The notes under the pieces: model-generated
What the model was told of the DNA's origin: nothing
What the model saw: the letters and a program-made list of their open reading frames with translations, nothing else
The model's database searches: none
Made by a program: the position numbers and the translations under genes
Assembly (NCBI RefSeq): GCF_017916325.1
Contig: NC_090157.1
Location: 651,968 to 715,967, forward strand
Length of the DNA stretch: 64,000 nucleotides
From: Leishmania martiniquensis
Lineage: Eukaryota > Euglenozoa > Kinetoplastea > Trypanosomatida > Trypanosomatidae
Direction of reading: 5' to 3'
Shown: piece after piece, positions 32,301 through 43,600 of the stretch
Numbering within the stretch: position 1 is the first letter of the stretch
Layout: each line of letters starts with the position of its first letter

Positions 32301-33718
32301 GGTATGATGCTGCTCTGTGTGTGTGTTTCTGAAGAGAGAGGGGGGGGGAAGGACGAGAAAAGAGGAAAGGCGAGTGCGCACATACCTGCGTCTGCTCTGA
32401 GGGCACCGCAAGGGGCTTTTCCAGTGCGCTCATCCCTTTCTTGCCCTTACGTTGCTCTTCGATGTCCACCGCCGAGTGCCCCCCTTCTCCTCTTCCCATC
32501 CTCACTTTCTGCCCCTTTCACTTTTTCTGTTGCAGAGACTTACACACATTCACACACATATATATCCCCTCTCACTGTGCGCCAGTTCTCTTCCCCACTG
32601 TTTGCGTCTGTTCTTCGCCGTTTGCCGCCCGCCAGACTTTTCTGTACTTCACTCGGGCCCTGCGCCCCACTGTTCGTTTTCGCTTCTGTGTCTTCTGTGC
32701 TCGAGTGCCGGTGGGAAGAGGGCCTCTCTCTATCCCTTCGTAAACGTTTATGTGTGTGTGTGTTTCTTCGCCTGGACCCCCTCTCCTCTCTGTGACCTCC
32801 CTTCCCTCTCTACGGATCTGCACTAAGAAGAAAAGCGGCCGCCCCTTACAGCCACCGGTGCACATACTGCCCTTTCGCAGAGCGGTGCCCCCATAGGTGT
32901 AGCGCGCGATGTATGCTATGCGCTCGCAACACCAGCCTCCCCCCTTTCTTCTCTTCTGCCTTGGACTCCTGTGCTCGAGATATTAGCTGTGCACCTTGGG
33001 CGCTGCTTCCCTCACACATGTGCCGCGGAGCACCTTCGAGGGAGTCGGCAAAGCACCGACTAGCGCAGAGGGGGGAGTGAGCGAGTGAGGGGGGAGGAGG
33101 AGGGGGAGTACGGGGAGAGGAATGGGGAACCCGCATGTGCGCACTTCCTCATTCCTTGTTTCTGTTTCACAGGTGCGTCTTACGAGGAGTATGTCTGTGA
33201 AGGGGAGAATGTCTACCAGTTTGTGCCCATGAGATGTACACACACGCGCAGACACTTGTGCGTGCCGCTTCTCCTCCAGACACTCTCCTGCCTCCACACG
33301 TGCGCAGGCATGACGCGGTCGCTCTGCCAAAGCGCACCCCTCTCCATCCGTATTCTCCGCTACATGCTGCTGCCTTTCTCTCTTTCCGTACACTGACTCC
33401 CTTCCCCCCTCTTCCGCTTATTGCCGCTCTCCTCCCACACCTGTGTGCATCTGCGTCTGCGTGTGCTGGATTGGAGCTCTGCCAATTCCCCAGCCCTTAT
33501 AGCATCTTTTCTTTGCTTGTGGCACACATTAAACACACGCCCATACGGTTAACCCTCCCCAGGGGACTTGTGGTTATCACTCTGCCTTCCGTGGACGTGG
33601 CGGCTCCGTCTTTCTCTTCCTCACCCTATTCGCCACCCATCCACACCAAAACATAACAGCATTCGTGTCTTGGCCCGCATCTCTAACTGCACTTATATAT
33701 ATATATACCGTTGCGCCC
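29323..33718 (+). other. 4.4 kb intergenic/UTR, no convincing gene
   Basis: Pyrimidine-rich with several short frames. The only ATG-started frame of note is 31538-32059 (173 codons), but it has mediocre third-position bias and runs through an internal pyrimidine/AG signal near 31830-31860, so it is not called. An AT tract (33694-33706) lies within the presumed leader of the next gene. Confidence 0.5.
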
Positions 33719-35755
33719 ATGGCAGCCATCGCCACGCTGCCAGAGACGAAATGGACAGGGCTGCTGTACATTTGCAGCGACGTGGTGGCCGCCTGTGACG
33801 GCCGGGTGGCGCATCTGGTGCAGCACAGGGGCGACACTAAAGTGGACGAGGCCATTTGCGTATCCCACAGCGAGGCGAGCAGCTTTGTGCCGTGGTTAAC
33901 TCCTGGAGCACCTGTCGCTCGCGTGCGTGCTGTTTGGTCTGTGGGCAGTGGTCCAGTGCACGATGTGTTTGTTTCACTAGCCGAAACGGACGGTACAACG
34001 GCAGCAACATCACCTAATGCCGCTCCCACCAAGATCATCTCTGGCATAACAGAGTGTGTGATCAGCTTGCACATCTTCTACCAGTCCGTTCTCGCTGTGC
34101 GAACGCTCCAACGAGTTCTCTTCTACTCGCTAGACCCATCCCCGTTGGCCGCGAACACAGCCACAAAGATCGGAGTCTGTGAGCTGCCGAAATGGGTGTG
34201 TGAACAGGCGACAGGGGTGGGCCTAACTTCGCCTACGTGCTCCTCGGCACAGAGGGAGAAGAATATATGCGTTATGTGCGCCAAATTCGATCGCGTCTTT
34301 ATAGCCACGATCGACTGCTCCTCTTGCACGTCTGCCGTTGTCATACGCCGCACCGCGATGTCGGGGGTGCGATTCTCGCCATCCTGTGCCCCCGATCCCA
34401 AAGTGACGTGTGCCCCCAGATGGACAGTGCGGTGGAGTCGGCAGGAAATGCTGATGATGTGCTTCTCCTCTGCCGACAGAGCCCCACGCCTCGCCGGATT
34501 TTCCCTCCAGCCCACAAAAGGGCGCGAAATAGCGAAGTGGATGTCTCCCGAAGAGCTTGCCGCGTCGGTGAGTGGCGCCTCTCCTGCTGCGGTGGCCGCT
34601 TCCAGCGACTTATGCAGTGACGGTGACGGAGCACATGTATGGCTGTGTGACACCTCTACGAGCTCCTCAGTCCTCCTCCGGGAGGTGACAGGCGCCCCAT
34701 CGAAGGAGCTCGTGCTGCCGGGCGTGATGGCGGACACGCAGGTGGCGATGGTCGCGGCCGCAAACGGTGTATTCGTACTCGCAGGACACACAATATATTC
34801 TGTGAATATCAGTCACATGAGAGCGATGGGCGAGCGGCCGTCGGAGCCTGCACCCATGTTGTCAACGTCGAGGTCCGCTGAAGACTCCGGATCTACTTCC
34901 TTGCCCACGTCAGTCACCGCACGCCTGAAAGAGGCCGCGCTGCAATACGCGATTGGAAAGATATCCACCTTCCCCTACATCTTGCGCGACAGCGTTTACG
35001 TTCACAAGAGCGGCGATGCCGCCTCCGGCTTCAGATTCACGCACAGTATCCTGAGCATCATCGACCAGCTGCTCAGCACGGACCCACATCAGCACGCTCT
35101 GGCTTACATCCGCTACAGTATTATAGCACGGTCACTGCATCCATACACCGTACTGGAGCTGTTGCGCGTTCGCCGTGGATCAGCCGCGGAGGCGCCACCA
35201 GAAGGTCTTCTTCTCGCCATCGCCTCTACCCTTGCGGACAAGCCGCCGCTGCAAAACGGCGGTCTATCGCGACTTCCTCCCGCTGAAGCATCCGTGGCGG
35301 CCTTCTTCGACTCCACCGGCGACGACGGCCCTTTCAGGTCGGAGATGGAGAAGAAGCGGTACATAGCAGATCTTTGTGCTGCTGCGAAAGCCTGCCTGGC
35401 GAGCGGCGCTCTCGGTGCTGCCCATCTGCTGCTCACCGTGGCTGCGAGAGCGGCCACGCTAATCTACGGCGGCACGCAGATGAAGAGCCACGCCGGGGCG
35501 GCTCAGGCGCATGGAAAGGAGGAGCGAATGTATGACTGGACTATTGCCGAGTGCATCAGCATTATGCGCTGCTACACGGACTGGTCGCTCACCACCTCCT
35601 CCTCTCTGGGTGTCATGACCGCACACGTCGGCGCTCCGCACACTCTAAAGAAGGAGGCGGCTCTCCGTGATGGCGGGGCGCATCCCATCGAAACATCGCG
35701 GCATGCGCAGATACACCAAATGCACGTGTTGCGACAGCCCAAGAGGTCTCTTTGA
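33719..35755 (+). CDS. Hypothetical protein, N-terminal propeller-like, C-terminal helical
   Basis: 678 residues starting MAAIATLPETKWTGLLYICSD; ATG chosen as the first after a likely acceptor at 33658-33659. The N-terminal 370 residues look like short beta strands of a propeller (VAMVAAANGVFVLAGHTIYS near its end). From about residue 400 the chain is helical (FTHSILSIIDQLLSTDPHQH; LAYIRYSIIARSLHPYTVLE), then a second helical block with CAAAKACLASGALGAAHLLL. This order and length recall RMC1/Mic1, the regulator of the MON1-CCZ1 Rab7 exchange factor, but the match is by architecture only. The C-terminus looks unnatural: a coding-like +2 frame opens at 35671 and runs to 35967, so the true end may lie 200 bases downstream. 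Confidence 0.7.
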   Translation: MAAIATLPETKWTGLLYICSDVVAACDGRVAHLVQHRGDTKVDEAICVSHSEASSFVPWLTPGAPVARVRAVWSVGSGPVHDVFVSLAETDGTTAATSPNAAPTKIISGITECVISLHIFYQSVLAVRTLQRVLFYSLDPSPLAANTATKIGVCELPKWVCEQATGVGLTSPTCSSAQREKNICVMCAKFDRVFIATIDCSSCTSAVVIRRTAMSGVRFSPSCAPDPKVTCAPRWTVRWSRQEMLMMCFSSADRAPRLAGFSLQPTKGREIAKWMSPEELAASVSGASPAAVAASSDLCSDGDGAHVWLCDTSTSSSVLLREVTGAPSKELVLPGVMADTQVAMVAAANGVFVLAGHTIYSVNISHMRAMGERPSEPAPMLSTSRSAEDSGSTSLPTSVTARLKEAALQYAIGKISTFPYILRDSVYVHKSGDAASGFRFTHSILSIIDQLLSTDPHQHALAYIRYSIIARSLHPYTVLELLRVRRGSAAEAPPEGLLLAIASTLADKPPLQNGGLSRLPPAEASVAAFFDSTGDDGPFRSEMEKKRYIADLCAAAKACLASGALGAAHLLLTVAARAATLIYGGTQMKSHAGAAQAHGKEERMYDWTIAECISIMRCYTDWSLTTSSSLGVMTAHVGAPHTLKKEAALRDGGAHPIETSRHAQIHQMHVLRQPKRSL

Positions 35756-35999
35756 GAGCCGCTGAGACCACCGCTGCCGCCCTCGCAGCCGTTGCAAGGG
35801 TACGCCCCTCCCCCAAACGATCGGCGCTCACTTCTGCTTTAAGGGAAACACATTCGATAATGCGACATTTTCTTAAAATTGCGCTCCCTCGCGCTGTGCA
35901 GCACATTCGGCGTGCCCTATCGCATCTGAGGCAAGCTGCTGAGTGGGTGTGTTATCACGAGCGATGAGCGAGAACGGTGTGAAGGTATGCGTGCCAGGC

Positions 36000-36560
36000 G
36001 ACGCCACAGCGCACCTGTGCGACAGGTGCCGCACCTCCCCCATCCAACTGGGTCAAGTGGCGCGGCACAGATGCCGTAAACGTGCGGAGGAACACCTCTA
36101 AAATCGCACCATCGACTCCTCCAGGCGCCGGTGTGAGGTGTCGGCAAGTGACATAATGGAGTGCCGCGGTTTGAGGCGGCTGAGGGGGGAGGCACGACAC
36201 GCGTACAGGGCCAAGGGCCTCCTCGGGCGCATGGGGAATGCACGTGAACCATCCTCCTGCTGCCCTCATGGCAGGCGTCTCCGTTTCCGCCCTCGAGCAC
36301 GGCCCTGGACGCGACCCGCTGGGATCAAGGTGTGTGTGTGGTCGGTTCAGATCCGCCCGGCGCCGATGACGCAGCATGAATGCGAAGAGGGGATGCGGAA
36401 GGACAAGCAGAGCCCGTTTGATGGTTGACGGCTCGATCCGGGACGCCCCGGATGAGTCCGCAGGGCTCGCAGCGGGGTGGGAGGGCGGTGAGGCGTGCGT
36501 GCCTGCGCGCGTACTTGCCGAGCTATTTGCTACAGAGAAACGACACGTTAAAGGGATACC
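36000..36560. mobile_element. Candidate SIDER2-like element
   Basis: About 560 bases of GC-rich, non-pyrimidine sequence in a 3' UTR position, the usual size and place of Leishmania SIDER2 degenerate retroposons. It has coding-like fragments in conflicting frames and strands (a 62-codon frame at 36376-36564 and a 140-codon antisense frame at 35955-36377). Boundaries and family are guesses without a repeat library. Confidence 0.3.
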
Positions 36561-36911
36561 ATAAGTTTACTATAACGCAGTCATCAGGTCCCCTCCCCTG
36601 TGCCTCGTGCGACTGGCCGACTCTTGCTGTCCGGTCTCTGTGGGCGTAAGCCCGGCGAGAGCACGCACAGAGGGAGCTGCTACGCCGTGCACTCAAGCAG
36701 TGAAGTGGTGCTCATACGCACATAAGACCCAGTTCAGTGTTTGAAGGGAGCTTTGTAGATGCCTAGAAAGCAGCGAGACGATGCAGCAGCAAACTGGATG
36801 ACAACACCTGCGCATCCGCAGGAGCATGTGTGTGCTGCCGTGGCGGACTTGGCAGCGGCACCTCTGTCACGCACGTGCAGTGCACACGTGAGAGACGGTT
36901 GGGATATCAAC

Positions 36912-36930
36912 GGGAGGGGGCGGGAGGGGG
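36912..36930 (+). promoter_or_regulatory. Canonical G-quadruplex motif on the sense strand
   Basis: GGGAGGGGGCGGGAGGGGG: four runs of three to five G separated by single bases, followed by a GGT repeat. It would be in RNA of the 3' UTR of the upstream gene or in the intergenic precursor. Confidence 0.6.
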
Positions 36931-37686
36931 TGCTGGTGGTGGTGGTGGTGGCGAGGAAGGTGTGAGAGGCGCACTTTCGCATGCCCGCATAGATTACCAC
37001 TGCTCTCTCTCTCGGTCTCTTCCACCCGCCCTTCTCGATTGGAGCCTAACAGCAAAGTGGCGCTGCGAGCCCTCCGTTTCTCCTTTCCCCTTCGGCGGCT
37101 GTGCGCATGCGCAGGACCATTCAAAGACGTCCCTCGCCTGCCACCGCAGCTTACATGACTGCTTCCCCCCTCCTCCCTCCCTCCCCCTTACCCCTTCCCC
37201 GCATTTTCTTCTGCCTTTGCCCCCCAACCGCTGTGACGTTTCCCACGCGTGGCCTTTGGCCGCCCCGAGCGTTTTCTGTGAATACGCCTTTACTCTGCCG
37301 CACACACACACACAATCGTGCCTGTGCCCTATGCATCTGCGCGATCGTGACTGGACCACTTCGACCTTTGTGGAAGGAACGGGGCGGCGATTGATGTCAG
37401 GCAAGGGGAGCAGCAGTACCAAAACAAAAACTTTGCTGCCGCCTCGAGTTTACTCGACCACAGGCACTTAGCAGCATATCTTCATCCCCCGCTTTTACTC
37501 CCCTCGCGGTCACGGCTCTTTCACTACCACCCCTCTGTCCGCCCCGCCATCGATATCGCTGTGCCCCCACACTCCCCATTTGGCGTTCATACTCAGCGCG
37601 CTCCCGTGGAGGGTGACCGAGTGGCGGAGAGGGGGAAAAGAAGGCCTGAGTGCAGGGGGTGTATTTCTGAGGAAACACGGCCCCTC

Positions 37687-40600
37687 ATGTCTGCCTTTGC
37701 TGCACGAATGGGGCGCGCCGCCTCGCGAGGCACTCACGACACCGCAGGCACGAAAAAAGCTCTCCAACATTTCTCCCCCGCTTCATCGAATAGGCCTGCC
37801 GCGGCACCGCCGCCAACGAAGCGGATGGAGGTGACACCACCAGTAGCGGAGTTTATTAATTATGATGTAGATACCACCTACGTGATGCCGCTCGAGGTTC
37901 GAAACCGCACAGACGAGATACTGACGCTGCGCTTTGTGGCGCCGGCGCGGCACCCGGGCAGCTTTCGACTTGTCAATGGTGCCTCGGTACGTGTCGCACC
38001 TGGACTGGCACACACTGTCGAGGTCGAGTTCACCACCCACACGGCGCAAGACTACGCGGATGTGTTGACCATTCTTAGTGGCGACGGTGGTCGCGTCGAG
38101 GTACCGCTGACGGCGTGCCGTGTGCCCCTCGTGGAGTTTCCTCCCACGGTGAACTTTGGCAAGGTGGAACAGCAACTTGTGTGTGCTACGCGCGCGCTGA
38201 CGCTGGTGAACCGCGGCCGAAAAGACGCGGCTGTTTCGTTCGTGGTGGATGAGAGAGGCGACAGGGATGGTGGTGCAGCGTGCGGGGTGGTGCTGAGCAG
38301 CACGTCCGTTGTGGTGCCAGCAGAGGGCCGAGCAACTGTCGCGCTTGAGCTGAAGCCGCTGCCGCCTGCTCTATACACGTGGCACATCCCGGTGGAGATG
38401 AACGGGCAGCGCCTGCCAACCCTCTTGGAGGTGACAGCGGAGGTAGTAGACTGCCGGAGCCGCCTTTTTGATCCACAGACAGGAGAGGAGGCTGTCTCGG
38501 TAGAATTCGCCGAGACCTTTGCTGGGAATACAGCGAAACATCAACTGGAGGTCGTCAACGGCGGGTCGCATGCGATCAGCTTCGCGATCCGCTCCGCGCA
38601 CGACCTCTCCGAAGGTGGAGCAACCCCATTCTCCTTCGCCCCCACTCAAGGGCGGCTGCCTCCGCAGGGGCGCCTCTCCGTCATTGCGCTGTTTAAACCA
38701 CAGCTGAAAGTGCGCCGCACTGGATGGAGCACCACTCCGCTCAATGCGCCTGCGGAGACTGCGGAGGTCCGAAAATACGAGGCCCTCTTCTCCTTGCTCT
38801 TTGTGGAGACGGAGCAGACGCAAAGCTTCCGGATGGTGGGCACGTCGTGCGAGACTCTCGTCCGCCTCTCTACGTCGGTGATTGACTTTGGACCCTGCGT
38901 CCTGAAGGAGTCAAAGGAGTCGACACTCACGCTCACGAACGACGTCGCCCACCTGCCCATGCGCTACGCAGTGCAGTGCCCGCCGCACTTCTCTGTCACA
39001 CCGGCGCGCGGCGTAGTGGCCCCTGGCGGAAGCGTCACATTGCGCATAGCGTTTCGCCCGCGTCGCCTTGAGCCGTACGTCGAGACGCTCACCCTCATCG
39101 CCAACGATACGGTGAGGAGCGTCGTGGAGCTGCGGGGAACGCCGCTATACCGCGAGGGCGCCGCGCTGCCAGCGAACTCTCGCCCTTCCGGCGCGGAGGA
39201 CGAGATGGCGAAACCAGCGGCGGTGGACCTCGGCATGATCCCTGGGGAGGGGCTGACACCACCCTCGCTCCCCCGACAGGTGCCCGCGGCAGCGCTGATG
39301 GCAGAAGACACGGCGGTGCAGAGCTGCAGCAGCAGCCACGTCGCGCCACCCGTGTTTGATGTGCACTCTTTGGCAAAGCGGCGCTTCCATCTCGCCCCAG
39401 CAACACCGCAGGAGCGGCGTGACTGCAAGCGCGAGTTGACGCCGATGGAGGTGCTCAATATTGTGCTGCCATGCAAGTCGCTGAAACTTGGGCGCGTCAC
39501 CATTCACGCTGATGCGGTGGCATCACTCTTCGTGTACAACGGCACAAAGGCAAGCGTCCAGGTCGGCGTTCCGACAGAGGCGGAAGGTCCTGTGACGGTA
39601 GAACCTTCCACCCAAGTTGTGCCGGCGCAACGCATGGCGCAATTCGACGTGCATCTCCGCTTCGGCGCGGTGCAGGCCTTTCAGCAGGTCATGCGCGTCG
39701 TTGTGAACCATAGGCATCACATGCGCTTCTCGGTCCAGGCGGATGTGGTGCCGGTGGAGGTGACCCTCTCACAGACGCAGGTACTGCTGGCGCTGACTGG
39801 ACAGGCCGAGGAGCCTGTGTGCACAGCACAAGTGACGCTTACGAACAAGGGCAACTGCGCCGCGGCGTGTTGCTGGCATATCGCGTCGCCGTCGGGCGAG
39901 TTCGAGGTGGAGCCAAGGACTGGGCTACTGAGCGCCGGCGCAGAGGGCAGTGCGACGCTTTTTTTCCGTCCCGCTGCAGGTACATCGCATGCCTCCTGCG
40001 AGGCGCGTCTGAAGGTTGTGGGGGCGACGGAGGACAAGGTGCTGCTGCTGACTGGAAGCGTAGCGCCGACGAAGTGTGCGTGGGGGGAAGCTGTGGGCCT
40101 CACGACGCCTCCGCTGGCCCCCGCCTCCAAGGACCCGGCTGCCGTCTCAGGCGTGCTGTCTTTGGGGCGTATCGCAGCCGGCGTCCCCGCTATGGCGACG
40201 CTTCCCCTCACCAACAAGGGTAGGACGAACGCGTACTTCTCCGTTGGCGCGTTGCCCGCGTGGTTGACGGTATCGCCGTCGCAGGGGCGTGTCTGCGCTG
40301 GTGAGACAGAGGAGCTCACGGTGCGGGTGCGGCATGCGATAACCGGTGGCGTGACTCATCTTGTGGAGTGCAGTGTTGCTGGCATGCGGCGCCCTCTGAT
40401 AGCACGTGTGGAGGCGACCGTCGTGGCCCCGCCGCTGTCAGTGGAACTGGATGGCAAGGAGCAGGGCGAGGCGCACCTAGACTTCGGCCATGTCTACGTC
40501 GGTTGCCCGCAGTCGCGTTCGTTGACGCTCCGCAACGGCGGCGACGTGGCTGCCGCTGTGCAGGTCAACCTGGAGTCGTGTGCATACTACTCTCTCGACT

Positions 40601-43600
40601 CAGCGGTGCTGGAAGGGGAAGGGCAGCAGGATATGGTGGAGAGCGTGATGTCGCTTGCCACCTTGGATGACTCACGGCGCTCGCGTCTCACGTCGCGCGC
40701 GCGGTCTCTGTACTCCCTCAGTGTGGCCGACCGCAGGACGTCAAGCGGCGTCGCCGCTGCCATTGTCGTGGTACCGCCGATGGCGGAGTACACGCTACGT
40801 CTTTTATTCAACTCTCTGCGCGCTGCTGCGGCACAGTGCTGCCCTGTTCGGTGGCATCAGCTCGGCGCAGACGACATGCACCCACTGCCGCCGTTAACTG
40901 TAGAGGCCACTGCGCTGCTGCCGTCAGTCGTGCTGAGCACGAGGGCGGTGACCTTTCCCGGCGTCGTGGTCGGCCAGCGACCGCCACCTCGAGTGGTCTT
41001 CGTCCGACGCGCAGATCTGGGGGCGTCGCCATCATCGCCGCAACGAGGATCGGTTGCGTGGCGGCTGGAGACGAAGGGAGGCGCTTCCAGCTTCCTAGTG
41101 GAGCCGCACCGAGGCATCCTGGGCGAGGGAGAGGAGCAGACCGTCACCATCACGTATCTACCGACGAGTGCTGGGCGAGTGCAGGCGTGTCTGGTGCTCA
41201 AGACGGAGGAGGAAGCGGAGAGCTCGACAGGGGCGCCGTGTGCGTGCTGCGCCATCAGCGCTTCTGCCACCGAGCCGCGTGTGTGCAGCGACTATGCTTC
41301 TCTGGTGTTCCCGACTGCGCCGCTCGGTGTTGCCGTGAGGATGACGGTGCTGCTCCATAACGAGGGCTATGACGCCGTACGCGTCGAGTACCCCGGCTCC
41401 TGCGACCCGCCTCTGCAGGTGTCGTTCCCTCAGGGCCACTCCATGGGCGCCCCGCCACGGGCCACCCTTCCCGTCACCTTCACTTTCTGCAGTCCCACGC
41501 CGATTTCCGTGCGCTCCGCCATCCGCTTGCACACGGACGCTGGCGGCTGCATCGAAATTGCCATCAGCGGCAGCGCTGTGAACTCCATCATAACCACCGA
41601 GGCTTTTGTATCATATATGAGCCGCACGAGATCGGCGACCGCGAGTGATGGAGACGACGTCCTACAGGTGCCACAGCGCTGGCCCGGCAGCCGCTACCTC
41701 GTTGAGGCAGAGCTTCCAATGGTGTGCACCTTGCCGGCTTCCTCAGGTGGCGCGTGCGATTGCTTGCACATCCAAATGGATGCGGTAAAGGAGGGCGTTG
41801 ACTGGGAGGCGGAGCGGGCGTGGCTGACGGCGTGGTGGAACGCTTTCGTCTGCCGCACTCCTGTGCAGGATGTGGTAGAGGCGCTTCAAGCGACACGCGG
41901 CGGGATCATCGGTGACATGACGCATCAGTTCACCGGAATGCGGCCTCGACGTGCTGAGGCGCTAGAGTCGTCCCACCTCGCCTCTACGCGTGCAGCTAAG
42001 GAGGGCGGCTCTGGGCTCTCTGTGGCCGCGGCAACCCGTCGTCGCAAAGGCACGGTAGTGGTGCGCGGCGGGACGCGGCAACAACGGCAGGCGGAGGTGG
42101 TCGGCACTACCCCTTCCTCGCTTTCGATCACGCCGAAGGAGCTGCGCACCCTTCACATTCTCATCCAGTACGTGCGCTCCTGCGGCGGTTGCCTGATCGA
42201 TGTAGAGCTGCCGTATTTGCTTCCCTTCGATGCATTCGTCGAGCATGTGGCTGCGCACTCCCCGTACGCGCTGGAGCAGCTGTCCAACCTCGCTGAAGGC
42301 GGGGATGTCGAGGCGGTGTTCCAGCGCCGCGCAACGGCGTCATGGGTGACCGTGATGCGAGAGTGTCTACGACTGTTCTATGTGTCGCAGGTGCGCGTGA
42401 CAGCCGCCACCCCGATGCCACAGGCACTGCGAGGGTGGTCGCCCTTGTCGTCGCTGCAACGTTCCCAAAGCCGAAGCAACGTCTACAGCGAGGAGGAGTC
42501 GCTAATCTTGCGCTGGGTGGCCGCGTGCGTCACGGCCTTCGAGACAGGCGACAACGCAGACCTTTACAAGAGCCTACCGGCGAAGGCGCCGCATTGCTTC
42601 GAAGATCTCCGCGACGCACAAGCCCTCATCGCTGTTGTGCTGACGTACGTGCCAGCTCTCGCGCACGAGGTGCGCAGGGCCATCGCCTCCGGCGCCCAAC
42701 AGAGGCATGCGGGACTCGCTGCGGCTCTTTTGAACCTTTTGCACACATTGGGAGTTCCGGGACTCCCGGCTGCCGACGCCTTCGTGACGGCGCCACCAAC
42801 GCAGATGGTGCTGCTCCTCACTCACCTCTTCACGTATCTGCCAAAGTTCATCGCCGCCACACCTGTTGACTTCAACGGCCGCGCTCTTACGATGCTGACG
42901 CAGACCATCACCGTTGAAAACACGTCCGCGGAGCCGCGCGATTACAACGTCCTCCTACTCGATGCCCCACTATTCTCTGCCGACTCTGACAAGCTGACGG
43001 TGGCGCCGCGCAGCTCGGTGCCGCTGACGCTGTCGATCATTCCGCGCATGCGGCGACCGGTGACGGGGCAGTGTGTGCTGATCGACTGCTCCCCACAGGT
43101 GCCGCCGGCAGAGCGAGCACCTTTCGTGTTTCAGCTCAAGGCCACTCCAACCATGGAGCCGCTGCAGACGGTGTATGTGGAGACGCCGCAGTACGAGTGT
43201 CTTCAATCGGAGCTTTATATCACCAACCCCTTCTCTGTGGATTGCGTGGTGAGTCTGCGAGTGACGCAGATGCGCTTGCCGGCTGCAACGCAGATGACGG
43301 ATGCCGCCGCAGCACCCGAGGGCACCGCGCCGTGGCTGAATAGCGACGATGCGTCCTTCTGGCGGCAGAACCATGATGCCCCCTTCACCGTAGCCACGGA
43401 AGTCCTTTCACTACGCCGCGGTGAGCCAACACGACTGCCCTTCTCATTCGCGCCCCTCTCACGTGGCGTTTACCGTCTGCTTCTGACCTTCTGGGAGGAG
43501 CGAGAGGGCGAGTTCACATGGGCGGTGGAGGCGACGAGCGGGTGGCCCAAGCCGGTCGACGCCAGCCTGGACCTACGTGTGGAGCTCGGGGAGAGCTGCA

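Larger units (their letters stand above)
35756..37686 (+). other. Intergenic/UTR with mixed-composition block
   Basis: First 200 bases may be a shifted C-terminus of the upstream gene. 36000-36560 is GC-rich, not pyrimidine-rich, and may be a degenerate retroposon. A G-rich motif lies at 36912-36930. The last 250 bases are pyrimidine-rich leader DNA with a likely acceptor AG at 37595-37596. Confidence 0.5.

Noticed and set aside
36344..36354. GGTTCAGATCC resembling a tRNA B box
   Set aside because: No matching A box or acceptor-stem partner is found upstream at tRNA spacing.
36448..36464. Hammerhead-ribozyme-like string CCGGATGAGTCCGCAGG
   Set aside because: The core should read CTGATGA and be followed by GAAA after the stem; here the T is replaced by G and no GAAA follows.
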